Shown piece after piece: positions 35,535-47,006 of a stretch of DNA of 64,000 nucleotides. The notes under the pieces are model-generated. The model made no database searches, was not told where the DNA came from, and saw only the letters and a list, made by a program, of their open reading frames with translations. Where the stretch lies: assembly GCA_023079485.1 (NCBI GenBank), contig CM041104.1, forward strand, positions 3,845,676 through 3,909,675, written 5' to 3'. Source of the DNA: Archilochus colubris. Its lineage: Eukaryota > Chordata > Aves > Apodiformes > Trochilidae. Each line of letters begins with the position of its first letter. Position 1 is the stretch's first letter. A program made the position numbers and the translations under genes.

Positions 35535-35825
35535 TGCGGGCACCCAGCGCAGGGGGAGGGACTGTGGGGTGCGGGACGAGATGCGGAGGCTGCTGGGCTG
35601 GGCGGGAGGGGGATCGGGGAGCCTTAGCAGGGATGCTAGAGGGAGATGCGGGGTCAGGCGTGCAGCCCCTCAGCCCGCACCCGGCGGAGCCCGAGCAGAG
35701 CGGCCACGAGAGGGAGGCAGAGCCCGTGCGGTGCTGCGGGGCCGGGGGCTGCGGGGCTGCCAGCATCGCCCCCAGCCCTTAGAGCGCGATGCGGGCAATG
35801 GGCCTGATTTAGCCGGGGGGCACGC
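35535..35825. promoter_or_regulatory. Orphan CpG island between ADA and CCN5
   Basis: CpG dinucleotides are dense in these 290 bp and sparse on both sides. The island lies 8.6 kb upstream of the ADA start and 11 kb before CCN5. A plus-strand open frame (35407-35928, 173 codons) crosses it, but it is Arg/Gly/Pro-rich with no domain, as expected of CpG DNA. It may be an unannotated promoter (for example of a non-coding RNA or a distal CCN5 start) or an enhancer. I cannot assign a strand. Confidence 0.4.
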
Positions 35826-38227
35826 AGGGCATGGGAGGGTCACCCACCTGCGGTTGTCCCCCAGTGAGATCACTGCCCACAGCCCCATCTTCCAGGTCCC
35901 AGTTGGGGGAAAGAGGATGAGAACTTGAATGAACAAGTTGTGGCTCAAAGTTTTCTTCTGGAGTGTTAGCCTGGATGCCAGGGTTGTGTCCCGTTCCCTG
36001 TTCACACCGAAGGCATCAGCTGGGGATGGGGTATCTTGCAGGTCAGCAGCAGGACGGGGCAGAGGGGAGAGACTGGGAAGTCCCTGTAGTTCAGCTCCTG
36101 TCTCACTGTGCCTCGCAGAGGGACAGTGCAGGTGCCACGCATTAAACAGGGGAGAAGCTCGCAGAGATGGGCTGTCAGTTCCCACGGCTGTGTGTCCATC
36201 CTCTGTCAGTGGTTGCAGTCTGGCTTCTGTTAACACCATGGCAGGTTGCTGTGGTCAGTATCCTGTTCCCACCACAGGTTTGGTGCCCAAATGGGCCCCA
36301 AAAGCACAGTCAGAGAGCTCCCAAAGAAGCCTCACCAGCAGTGGAGTGTTCTGCAAAGAGATGGTTGTGATCCATCAGCACAGGTTGTTGTCACACTCTG
36401 AAAATTGGTGTCCCCTTTGGACACTGCTGCTGAAAGACCTGGCAGCAAAGAGTCTGGGAACCAGTGGGACCAAACACTCCTGGCAGGGAAAAGGCAGCTG
36501 AAAAGCTGCAGAAGAGGTGTGCTGGCTACCAGGGACTGGGGCTATGCCAGGGGTAGGACAGCAGCTGCAGGGAGGGAAACTCAGGGAAGCTCCTTGTGGA
36601 GGTGTTTCTAATGTCATGTCATGCCAGGTTTGAGTGTGGACTTGCCAGTCACACACAGGAGAACTGCCTCTGTGATATCAAAGTGGCCCAGACAATAACT
36701 TGTGATCATCCAGTGATTTAAACATTTTAAATGTTTAATTCCTAGCTAATTGAAGATTTTTGGAAGAACAACCTGAGGTCAACTTGGTAAGCTGTCACCA
36801 TATGGAAAACCACTCCTTGCAAAAGCCAGCCTTTTGGGGGGATGCTGCACAGAGAGTGGCACCTGCAGCAGAGCAGAGTGGGTCCCCCAGCACTGCCAGC
36901 ACTCCATGTGCTCTGCCAGGTCAGCACTTGGCTGCCTCGTGGCTTTCCAAGACAGATGGAGAGCCCAGGGCTGCCCACCTGCCCTGTTCACCATCTCAAG
37001 AAAGAAACAGGGAGGGCAGAGGAATGCAAACCAGGCCAGAGGACTCATTCATGCTCCCTGCTCCTGGCTCCAGCATGTTCCAGGCAGCCTCACTCCAATG
37101 CAGCATTTTGCGTGCTGCAATCCATCCATACACAGGCTCTCCTCTCATCCTCTGCCAGGACTTACTCTCTCGAGGCACCTAGAGCTGAGTCTGTAATAAA
37201 TCAGGCTGCAGCCTCCATCCAAGACACACACACCCTGGTTTGCTCTGCTGAAAAAACCAGCAGCCAGCTTTTCCCCCCAACACCCACAGAAGGCAGGCAG
37301 CAGTGCTGACCCAGGGCACAGCATCACCTCCTGAGTGAAAGGCACTTTGCTGATCAAACACTTGGCTGGCTTACTGCTCTCTGACATATTTCATTACCCT
37401 GGACAGGGCAGGGATCTGGCTCCCATATCCTGATCCCTTGAGCCTTGGGTGCCCTGGCCTGACCCAGTACTGCTAAAGTGAGTTTGAGTCCATCAGCCTC
37501 AGAGATGCAGGTGCTGAGCGTGGCCATTGCTCTCTAACAGCCTGGTGAGAGATTGTCAGAAAAATCCTCCCAATGCTCCTGGCAGGGAGTTCTGGGAATG
37601 GGCACATGCAGGGATGTGCTCCTGCCCAGCCACAGGCATTTGAAGAAACATGTCCAATGGGATAGGTGGGCTCGAGGGGGTTTTGTCCAGGGCTCTTGAG
37701 GTGCAGCATGGGCAGACCCAGCCCTGGCCACAAGAACAGCTCTGAAAGCCACTGGAGAAAGAGCAGCAGTGGTGCTGGGAGCCAACTTGCTGCACTGAAA
37801 CACTTGGGAAATTCAAGAGAGTGACTGGAGCCAGGACACAGAGTGTGGGAGAGTGGCCATGCTCCCAGTAAGGGTGCCCAGGTCCCACCTCAGCATGGCC
37901 CTGAGGTGGGAGCTCCCAGCCTCAAGCTCCCTGCCCTGCACAGAGGGGCATAGCCCTGCCTGGGGAAGCTGGAGCCAGGACCAAACCCATCTGGCTTTGC
38001 TTTTCACACTGCTGGGATCTTTTTTGTTGGGTTTATTTTCACGCAGATCTCCAGAATGCAGAGACAGGCAGTAAAGTGAGAGCTGAAAGCAAACAGGAAA
38101 AAGGCAGGTTCTGTCCATTTCTATTTTTAACATTGCAAACAGCATTAGTGTCATTATATTTAGAAGAAAAAAAAAATTGAAGCGTTTCCTGCCTCCCCTT
38201 TCAATACCTTCAGCTATTTCCTTGCAG
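35826..38227. other. Intergenic stretch
   Basis: No gene or repeat family recognised. Several open frames of 120-190 codons overlap on both strands, which suggests chance openness in stop-poor DNA. Confidence 0.45.
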
Positions 38228-38487
38228 ATGGTTCCAGGGGCCAGGGCTCAGAGGCAAGAGGAGAGAAGCAGAGCTCTCACCCTGCAGACCAGCCCAAGGA
38301 GGGGAAGATTCTGGAAGAAGAAAGCCAGTTCAAAGCAGGTGCCTGTGACCCTGCATGGGGACAGGGAGGACAACCAGGCTGTGGAGGATGTGGCCAGGTC
38401 CAAGAAGAAGCTGCGTGTCACCATGGAGCCTTCAAGATGCTTCTCCATGAGCTGTAGCACCTTTGGTGCCATCAGAGGTGGCATAAG
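38228..38487 (+). other. Exon-like open segment of unknown nature
   Basis: A pyrimidine-rich acceptor (tcagctatttccttgcag) is followed by 260 bases without a stop in one frame and then a strong donor, AAG|GTGAGT, at 38487/38488. Read from the ATG at 38228 it gives about 86 residues, rich in basic pairs (RR, KKK), with a C-X4-C near the end (SRCFSMSC). I recognise no family and see no signal-peptide exon upstream. It may be an exon of an unannotated transcript, or a chance combination. Confidence 0.25.
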
Positions 38488-41400
38488 GTGAGTCCAAGGC
38501 AGGGGAAGGTACAGCACCACTGTCACAGCTCAGGTTTAGGGAGTGAGGCTTCCAGAGCCAATGCTGGAGGCTTTGGGGATGCTGGGTTGAGCAGAGCATC
38601 CATGGGCCAAGCTGCTGGAGAAGAGGGCTGGCCATTACACCACCAGACTCCTCTCCCACCCAGCATGACCTCTGTGATGGGGCTCATAAGAAGGTCTGGT
38701 GAGCAGCAGCAAAGTCAGATCTCAAAGCCAGGGCTGCCCATGGAAGGTGGCTGATGGAGCCAGGGCTTCTGCACTTGTCACATCTCCACTTGGGTGTTCC
38801 AGGGTGGCTCAGCTTCACCTCCACACCTTGGAGGATTTTTCCTTTTGCTCCAACAGCTCCCAGCTCACTCAAGGGCTGTGGTTTGCAAAGTGTTTGTGTT
38901 TCATCCTCATCCAGGTGACCCAGAGCCTGTTCACTGGGTGGCAGGACAGCAGGATGCCTTCACCTGTGCAGGCAGCAGACCACAGCGCAGCAGGACCAGG
39001 GGATGGAAAGAAAACCAGGGGTTGAATGTGGTCATCTTCTGGTAGTGGAGAGTGCAGCCAACTCCCAGGGAAATGGCTCTCCAGACCCCAACCTCACTGT
39101 GCTGGATGTGGTTTCCAGCAAAATCATAGCATGGGGAGACCAGGGCTTCTCCATGTGGCCTGGGGAGCTCCCTGCCCCAGAGAGGAGATGGAAATAATGT
39201 TGAAAAGCAGCACAGAAAATATGCACAGCAGCACCTCAAACCATCCCCTCCAGCCTGGGCTGTTAGCAAAGGCTGAAGAACAGCCCAGCTGCCTGCTCTC
39301 CACACTCCAGCTGCTGCCTTGGCACTGCCTGTACCAGATTTCATCCTCTGTGGGGTTAGATCAGAGTGGGGGGAGTACAGATCTATCCTGGCCCACAGTG
39401 CCAGGGCTTCTGGGCTGCATTTCCCTTCCTGGAGCTTGGTCCATTAGAGGAGCTGCCTCATGTGATGCCCCCTGGGGCTCTATCTGGCTCCAAACCAGAA
39501 AGGGAAGCCTGGCCAGGAGGGCTCCAGGGAGAAGCAGAGCCACAGCAAGGCTGCCAGCCCTGGGCAGGCAGGAGCAGCCAGTCCCATCAGTCAAATATTC
39601 CCTCCCCAAAGCCCTGCAGCAGGTGGAAACCCAACCCCAAAGGGTCTTGATTTGAGGGCTACATGAAGGATGTCCTCCAATTCCCAGTACAGCACAGTCT
39701 GTCCCAGTTGCCAATGTAGCCAAGAGCAGGATGCAACCCTGCTGCAGCTCTACCGTGAGCTATTTAGCCTTTTCCCAGGGTGGAGGAGATGGCTGCAGGT
39801 GGGAGCCTTGCCCTGGTGACCCCCAGCAGGAGCTCCTGCTGTGTTTTTGCCTGAGGCTGCAGGGATCTGGGCTGCTGTCAAGACATACATGGTTTTCAAA
39901 ACCCCACCCTGCTGGCCTCACCCAGATGTCTCTGCAGATGGTCCTGGAGGTTCTGTGGGCAGAGCAGCAATGCTCTGCGATCCTCTTGCTTCAGATGGTG
40001 GGAACTCTCCAAGGGAGCTCCTTGGAAGAGCCATTCTCAGTCGTGTGGTCAGAGCCAGAGAGGTGATGATCTCTGTGTCAGAAATAGAACTGGGTGAGTT
40101 ATGCAAGTGGAAAAGGGAACTCGTGGTGAAGGGGACCAGCCCAGAGTGAGCAGATGCTAATCCAGAACCTGGCACATCCCACAAGTCACGAGTCACAGCA
40201 GGCTTTTTTTCTTTTTCCATTTTTCCCCCTTTGTTAAGAAAATAATAAAAATCCTCTAGTCAGAAAAGGAAAAAACTTCCAGAATATTCTCCCTTCCCAT
40301 GACCAGGAGAGCCCATGCAGGCAGGGCTTGCACAGCTGAAACCCAACAGAGTCCCATAAAATACGAATTGAGTTTTCCTGCAGCTACAGGTGGGAGTGAG
40401 GTATGGTGGCTGCAGCCTCACTCAGGCAGGTGAAGATGGAGCTGTCACCTTTTCTGATGGGCAGGGGCAGCTCAGGGCCAGCAGAGCAGCTCAAGAGGGG
40501 AAGGTGAAGCACCCACCTCTCCATCCCATGCCCACCATGGTGCCAGGGTGGAGGTAGCTCCCAGCCCAGGGCCTCCATTCACCTTCTCCTGTTTCTGCCT
40601 TTCTGCTATCATGGTGTCTGGGGACACTCTCCTGAGAAGAAGCCTGGGTAGTAGGAGACTTTCATGGGGAGGTTTTCCAGTCTCCCTGGGGAACAGTGGG
40701 ACAAAGACGAGGCTGTCACAACCCTTCTCCTGCCCTACCACACCAGGGAAAACACCCTTGGAAGCTCCCATGCCCAAGGACACTGTCCCCCAGCCTCTGC
40801 TTGCCTTCTCAGGAAGGAATCCTGCCATCTCCAGATGGGTCCTGGCACCAGCTCCATGGATTCTTGCTGCAGAAAGTCTTCCAGGCTGCCCTTTCTCCTC
40901 CAGCCCTTCTCTTGTGGATGCAGTGTCCTCAAACACAGCCATGCTCTGAAGACACCGTCCCCTCCAGCTCTGTCTCTGGGGTCCCACAGCACCCAAATTG
41001 AGCCCAGGTGCCAGCCCACCAACACCTCCCCACGCCTTGGGGACCAGCACAAGCCAGCTGGGGCTGTGAAGGGCCAGTCTTGGCTCCTGCTTTGTGGTCA
41101 AACCCAGCAGCCAAGCAGGCTGGTTGTTTTTCATTAGCCTCAGGAAGCTGCCTCCCTGCTCCTTGGGGGGGGGAGGATGGTCAATTAGGGGCCACCGGTT
41201 TGCAATTAGCAAATGGCCACCTTCCCACCCTCCCACCTCCCCTGCAGAAGGTCACCCTGCCCTGTGGGCAGCCTGACAGCCAGGCCAGAGCACCCCCAGC
41301 CAAACACCTTTTACAAATCACTCTGCATACTTTGCATTCTCGGACAGTTTATGAGCATTTCAGCTCCTTGTATTGATCAGGGCTGGAGCCGAAGTAATTA

Positions 41401-44400
41401 CATTCATCAGAAATCATTTCCCCTGATTTTGAGTCATATTTGAGCTGGTGCCCACCTCCTCTGCTCACCCCTCAGCAAAGGCAGCTCTCTCTGCTCTCTG
41501 GTACATACTTTCCAGGCGACATCGTTGCTTTCATAACCATGGTGAGACCCAGAGGTTTGTTTTTTCTCAGCTGGACCCCCCACACACACACTGAAGGCTT
41601 CAGTCGTCTCTTGATTGACTTGGCTGGAGGTGATTTATGTGAAGTGCATGCTTGGGAAATGTCTCCTGATGTCTCCAGCATCTCCAGGGAAGGTCTGGAG
41701 ACCTGGGAGCCCTCTGCATCTCTGGCCTCAGCCTTTCTGGTCTTGCTCAGGAGATGGAGAGCAAGTCCAGCCCTTGGTTTATTCCCTGGGCTGGAGGAAG
41801 GAAGCAGGACTCACCCTTTGGTGCGAGCTCTGGGGAGTAGCAGCAAGGCCTCTCGCCAACTGGTTTTGGGTGGTGACCAGTCAGTCATTTGGGGGTTTTA
41901 GGGGCTGTGAACAAAGCCTCAGAATGAGGCAGGTGAACTGGCAGCTCTTCAATGGACCTGAGCCCAGCTCATGTGCCTCCCCTTCCCTGCATGGGCCAGA
42001 CTGCTCAGAAGGATGCTCAGAAGTGTTTGCTGCTCAGTGTCTTTGGGAAGGTCCCAGCAACAGCCAGGGCTTTGCAAGGCAGCTGTGCAGAGCACCCACT
42101 GGAGATAAGCCAGCTGAGGAAAGTCATCTTTGCCTCAGGTCACTGTCCCCTCCCCAGCACCATCCTGTCCCCAACATCATCACCTGCCCAGGGTCCCAGC
42201 ATCCCGGAACCAAAGCTGCTCTGGCTTGCAGTGCTCCTGCTGACAGCAAGACAAGGCCAGGCCTGGGGACAAGAAGGGCTGTGACATCAGGAACAGACAC
42301 AACCTGTGTCACCCAAACCTTTTCCAGCACCACCAGGTGCAGCACTTCCATCCTCAAAGGTCTTCCCAGGGTCACAGAAAGTGGGGCTGGGAGGAAACAC
42401 AGGTGAGTTTGAAGAGACCTAAAAGCATCCCTGGCTGTGCCTCAGTGCATGACTCCATTTGCAGCCTGTTTGGTGCTGTGAGGGACATGGCAGCTGCTTG
42501 AGAACACAGAGCAAACTCAAACAAGACAAAACCTGAGGGAAAAACAGTCTATTTTAGCCTGAAACCACAAGAAAAACAGAGATAGTAAAAAAGAATGAGC
42601 AATCTGATCAGGAAACAGGAGTTAGCCATGCAGCTCCATGGAAAATACCAAGGGTCTGTCAGTAACTAACCAGGTCAGAATCTGGGGTTTGTATCTTGTC
42701 TGAAAGACAAAACTTCCAGTGAGATTTTTTTAAAAAGAAGTTTATGTTTGGTGATGTTTGATACCAAAAATAAACTCTCAGAGGATCATAATGTTTGATA
42801 CATGATGATTTCTGACACCGTTTTCCAAATAATAATGGGAAGACTCATCTGGATGAAGTTTCCAAGATTTGTTTTACAAAAGTCTCATTCTTTGAGTTAT
42901 CTGAATGTTTAATTTAGAGGGACAATTATGAATTGCTGTTGTCTGGACTGAATGGAAAAAACAAAACAAAAAAAACAAACAAAAAAAAACCCCAAACCCC
43001 ACAGAATTACTGCCCAGGGTTTGATACAGCTATTGAAAAAAAAAAGAAAGTTTGTCCTTTGCTCCTCACATAATTACTCAGTTCCTTCCTCTTGGCAGTG
43101 TCACACTTTGAGCCCAGAACCAGCACCAAGTCCCATTTAGCAGTGCTTCATTCCAATGAAACCTACTTAAAAATGCCTGGGAAATGGTGAAAGATCAAGA
43201 GTCCCCACTTACCAAGCACCCCTCTCCATCCAGAAGACCCTTTCTCCTATGGGGGGGGCAGTTCCTGGCTGTTGCTTGCTCCCTCACTGGCCTTGCCACG
43301 GTGGCTGGGAGCTTGGAGGGGTCACTTGGTCCCAGCTGAAGCTGAGGATTTCTGATGTAGTTGCCTGACGGTCAGAAACTGGACTGCAGCCCTGAATTCT
43401 TTTCTCACAAGTCACTTGGACAGGCCCCAGATGGTAAATACTTTCAGTCTCTTCTAGCCTGGGTTTTGGGTGGAAGCAGTGACCTCAAGGTAACAGACTG
43501 CCTGGCCGCCTGGCCCATCCCTTTGGGCAACCACTCCTCCCAGCCTGGCTCTGCTCTCCAGTTAAGGTGTGAGAAGCAGAGGGAATAAAAATGGCCAGAA
43601 AGGGATGGAAATGGCCATCACCACCTCTCTCAGCTCTTGCTGTTTGAAACTGGAGCTGGATTCATTCTGAGTAGGAAACAACTTTCCCATCCTGCCAAAA
43701 ATGAAGGTATTTCAAAGTTTCCCAAAGCTGAGGTATTTCCAGGAGTCTCATGAAAGAGAGCCAGCAGGCACCCCAAAGTATCTGACAGCTGAAGGAGACC
43801 TGAGATGTCTGCTTTTCCTCTCAGAAATCCTGGCTTTTCCAAGCAGGATGTCTGCTCAGCTTTGTCACCCATGCTGTCCACCCTCCATGCTTTGCTTTGC
43901 CTTGCTCCCTTGCAGCAGGGATTTGAGCCCAGAAGCAGAGGGAATGTCCTCCTCACCAAGGCAGGGAGCTGGGCTCACCCTGGACCCATGATTTCACTGT
44001 TGATATGAAGAGCAATAGACCCAGCAAGGACCCAGCACAGCCTGGGTTCACCCAGCAGAGATGAAGATCCAGGGATCCAGCCCCTGATCTGACCTCAGCC
44101 ACCTCTAGAGAGTGTTCAGCACATGGTGTAAAGAAGGGGAGAGTCTTGAGCAAAGGAAAAAGATGAGGGGAGAGTACGTTCTATATGCATCACAGATGGA
44201 TGCAATTTCAGGGGAGCAGGGTGCACAAATGAGACCTTTGGAGTGTAACCCATGATGGCACATTAAATGGCACAGCCATGAAAAAAAAAAACCCAAAAGA
44301 AAACCCAAAATCAGCTGTCTAAAATGTTAATTCACTGGGTCCATTTCCCTCATGTCTATAGAAACAGTACAGTTTGCCAGCAGCAAACTCAAAGGTGAGG

Positions 44401-46847
44401 GATTCAGGTCCCTGTACCAAATATTTTCTTGCACAACTAACCACAAAAAAAAAATTATATCCCCCAAAATGCTGACAATAACACCATGGCAACTGCAGAG
44501 CTCAACATATGGACTTAATTATTAGCTATGAAATCCCATGTATGGTACAGAACACACATGGGGTACATGCTCTGGAAGGGAAGGTTACTAACCAAGTATT
44601 TAGGAAAGGAACTGCTAACATGCTGCTCTCATGAAGCTTCACAAATCAAAACCTGCACAAGGGCTTTGCTGGGCTCTGCCTGCAGCCCCTGGACAGGCAC
44701 ATAGGACCTGCCTGGGGAGCTGGGAGAAGGGATACTCAAGCTCAGGTCACCCAGGGCAAAGCCTCCTCGGGAAAGCAGCATCATGTTGGGCTACCATGGG
44801 TGGGCTCCCCTCGAGCCAGCTCCTCTGGGCACCCACAAGATGCAGTAAGGTACCATCAGGGATTGTGGATGCCACCTGAAGTATGGGCAGCCAGGCATGG
44901 GGCAGCAGATTTGGCCTGTCTGGCTGCTTGACTGCCACTGCCTGAGCTCTGCTGGCTTCCTGGTGATGTCATACCATCACAGTGATGTCATCTGACAGCA
45001 GCAAAGTCTCAGTGACCTCAGGTATGAGGGGGAGGAAATGTCCCCTCTTGTCCCAAAAATGGAGAGGGGAAAGAGGAGGTTCCTGCCCCAAAGAGCCAAA
45101 TGTGCACCCAGGAGAGGGCAGGCAGTTCATCTGCAGTGGGGCCCTGCAGGCAACCCCTCACCAGCCCCCCCTGGGGGGTGCCCCACTGCCCCCTCCTGAG
45201 GCCAGCACAGGGCTGTTGGCTGCTGCCTAAGGGTGATGAGAGATTTTTATTTCCCAGCACTGTCACTTGATTTCTAACTGGGAAATGAAGCCATGCCCAT
45301 CAATCAGGAGCCCATAATAAAAACAAGCCTGAAAGAATTGATTGCACTCACCATTCCCCTGGGGCAAGGCTGGATCGGTGCTTTGGCTGCTCTCGAGGTG
45401 TTGCTGATGGAGGCACCGCAGCCGTCTCCGGGACGTCTGGCTGAGCTGTGGCTGGAGGGATGGCATCAGTTCTGGGAGTGAAGGAGGAGAGAAGGCAGCA
45501 GGAGATGTGTCTCCAGCCTTTGGCACCAAACCCTCTGCCTTGTGAGCACCTGTCCGGAGGGCTGAACCCACCTGCGAGTGATGATGGAGCCAGGCGGGAT
45601 CCTCACCCCTCCGCTGCGCTGGGCTCGGGGGATGCAGGGAGCTGCTGCTTCTCCACGAGGAGCAGAGAATCCAGCACTGGGATAAGTGACAGCAGCCTTT
45701 GGAAGGTGGCCTGGTATTTCCACGAGCTGCCATGACTTCGTTAACAGGCTGATTGCAGCTAATGAAGCAGAACCAAAGTGGAGAACCGTGGTTGTAAAGA
45801 GAGAGCTCTGACCGCAAGCTCCTGCCTGCCAGCTCTGCCCTCCCTGCTCCTGCCCGGGTTCCAACAAGTGGCGGAGCTGAGGTGGGGATTGCTGCTCAGG
45901 TGAGTGAGGACCTGTCTTGCAAAAGCAAAATGAAAAGCAGAAAAAATGTGGAGGGGGGGATGTGGTATCACTCCAAGCTGCATAATTTCACTGCTCTTCT
46001 TTGGCAGCCAGCCCCTCCTGTGCATTCACTGACACATTTCACACTGCATGATCCACAGCAGCAGTTCTCATCATGCCTGGGAACATGGGGAAGGAGCTCA
46101 GTTTCCTAAAGGTCTTGGAATACTTAGTTCTTTCTTTCCTAAGAAGCAGCCCCATGTCAGCCCTCAGCAGGGCAGACTGAGAAGTGACAAAACCCTGGGA
46201 GCACCCGCTCCCCTTCCTCAGACTTGGATGTTAAATTTTCATGATTGCGTAAGATGGTCATGAGTTTTCAGGAGCTGAATTTGGCTTGCAATGAGCGGGA
46301 CCAGACTGCAGCCCTCTGCATCACATATCCAGGGCAATGCACCCTGATGTGCACCTCAGTGGTGGAGGGACAGGATCCTGCCCTGCCTCTGGGGCTCTTT
46401 GCAGAGTGGGCAACCCCCCCTGGGCTCAGCATAAAACACAGTGCCCTGCTCCTGCTTGGTCATGGCAATGTCCGTGGGTGACAGTAGGGACAGCCCTTCC
46501 AAACCCTTCACAGCCCTAGAGGAAGACAGCAGCTCGGTGTGGGCAGACCTTGATCAGTAGGAAGGGGCATGACCTTCCCTCCGGGGCGTGGCAGCCGCAA
46601 GGAGCCGGTTCCCCCCAAAGCCTGGCACCCCCAGCCCCTCTCCCGTCCTCCCCAAGGACACTGTCCCTTCTCGTTGTCCCTTCCCTTCACTCTGTCTCGA
46701 AAGGCAGCAGTTCTCACCTTGAGGGGAGTGGAAATGGCAGCTGGAATGTGGGCTGGAGAAAAAGAAAAAAAAGAAAGAATCTTGAGGCTTGTCCAAACCT
46801 ACTCATGTTTATATTGGAGCCTGTGAGTGACATCAGAGCAGGGAGAG
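38488..46847. other. Intergenic stretch upstream of CCN5
   Basis: No gene recognised. Two long open frames lie here (40472-41236 minus, 254 codons; 41615-42406 plus, 263 codons), neither with a recognisable domain. An A-rich simple tract lies at about 42956-42990. Confidence 0.5.
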
Positions 46848-46853
46848 TATAAA
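46848..46853 (+). promoter_or_regulatory. CCN5: CCN5 TATA box
   Basis: TATAAA sits 94 bases upstream of the ATG. A start site about 30 bases downstream, near 46880, would give a 5' UTR of about 65-70 bases. Confidence 0.65.
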
Positions 46854-46946
46854 CACCAGCAGGACCGGCTCGGGGCTTTAAAACCTGCGAACACGCCGCT
46901 GCCTCCAAACTGCCTGGGGGGTGATGTGCTGAAGCTGCGGAGCAGC

Positions 46947-47006
46947 ATGAGGCTCCAGCTGGAGAAGCAGCTCCTCTTCCTCTCCCTCCTCTGCATCTTC
47001 TCCAAG
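46947..47006 (+). CDS. CCN5: CCN5 exon 1 coding part (signal peptide)
   Basis: It encodes [20 protein letters not shown] and ends at AAG|GTAAGG in phase 0. The human exon likewise ends in LLSK. A hydrophobic core with a charged N-terminus supports the signal peptide. Confidence 0.92.
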
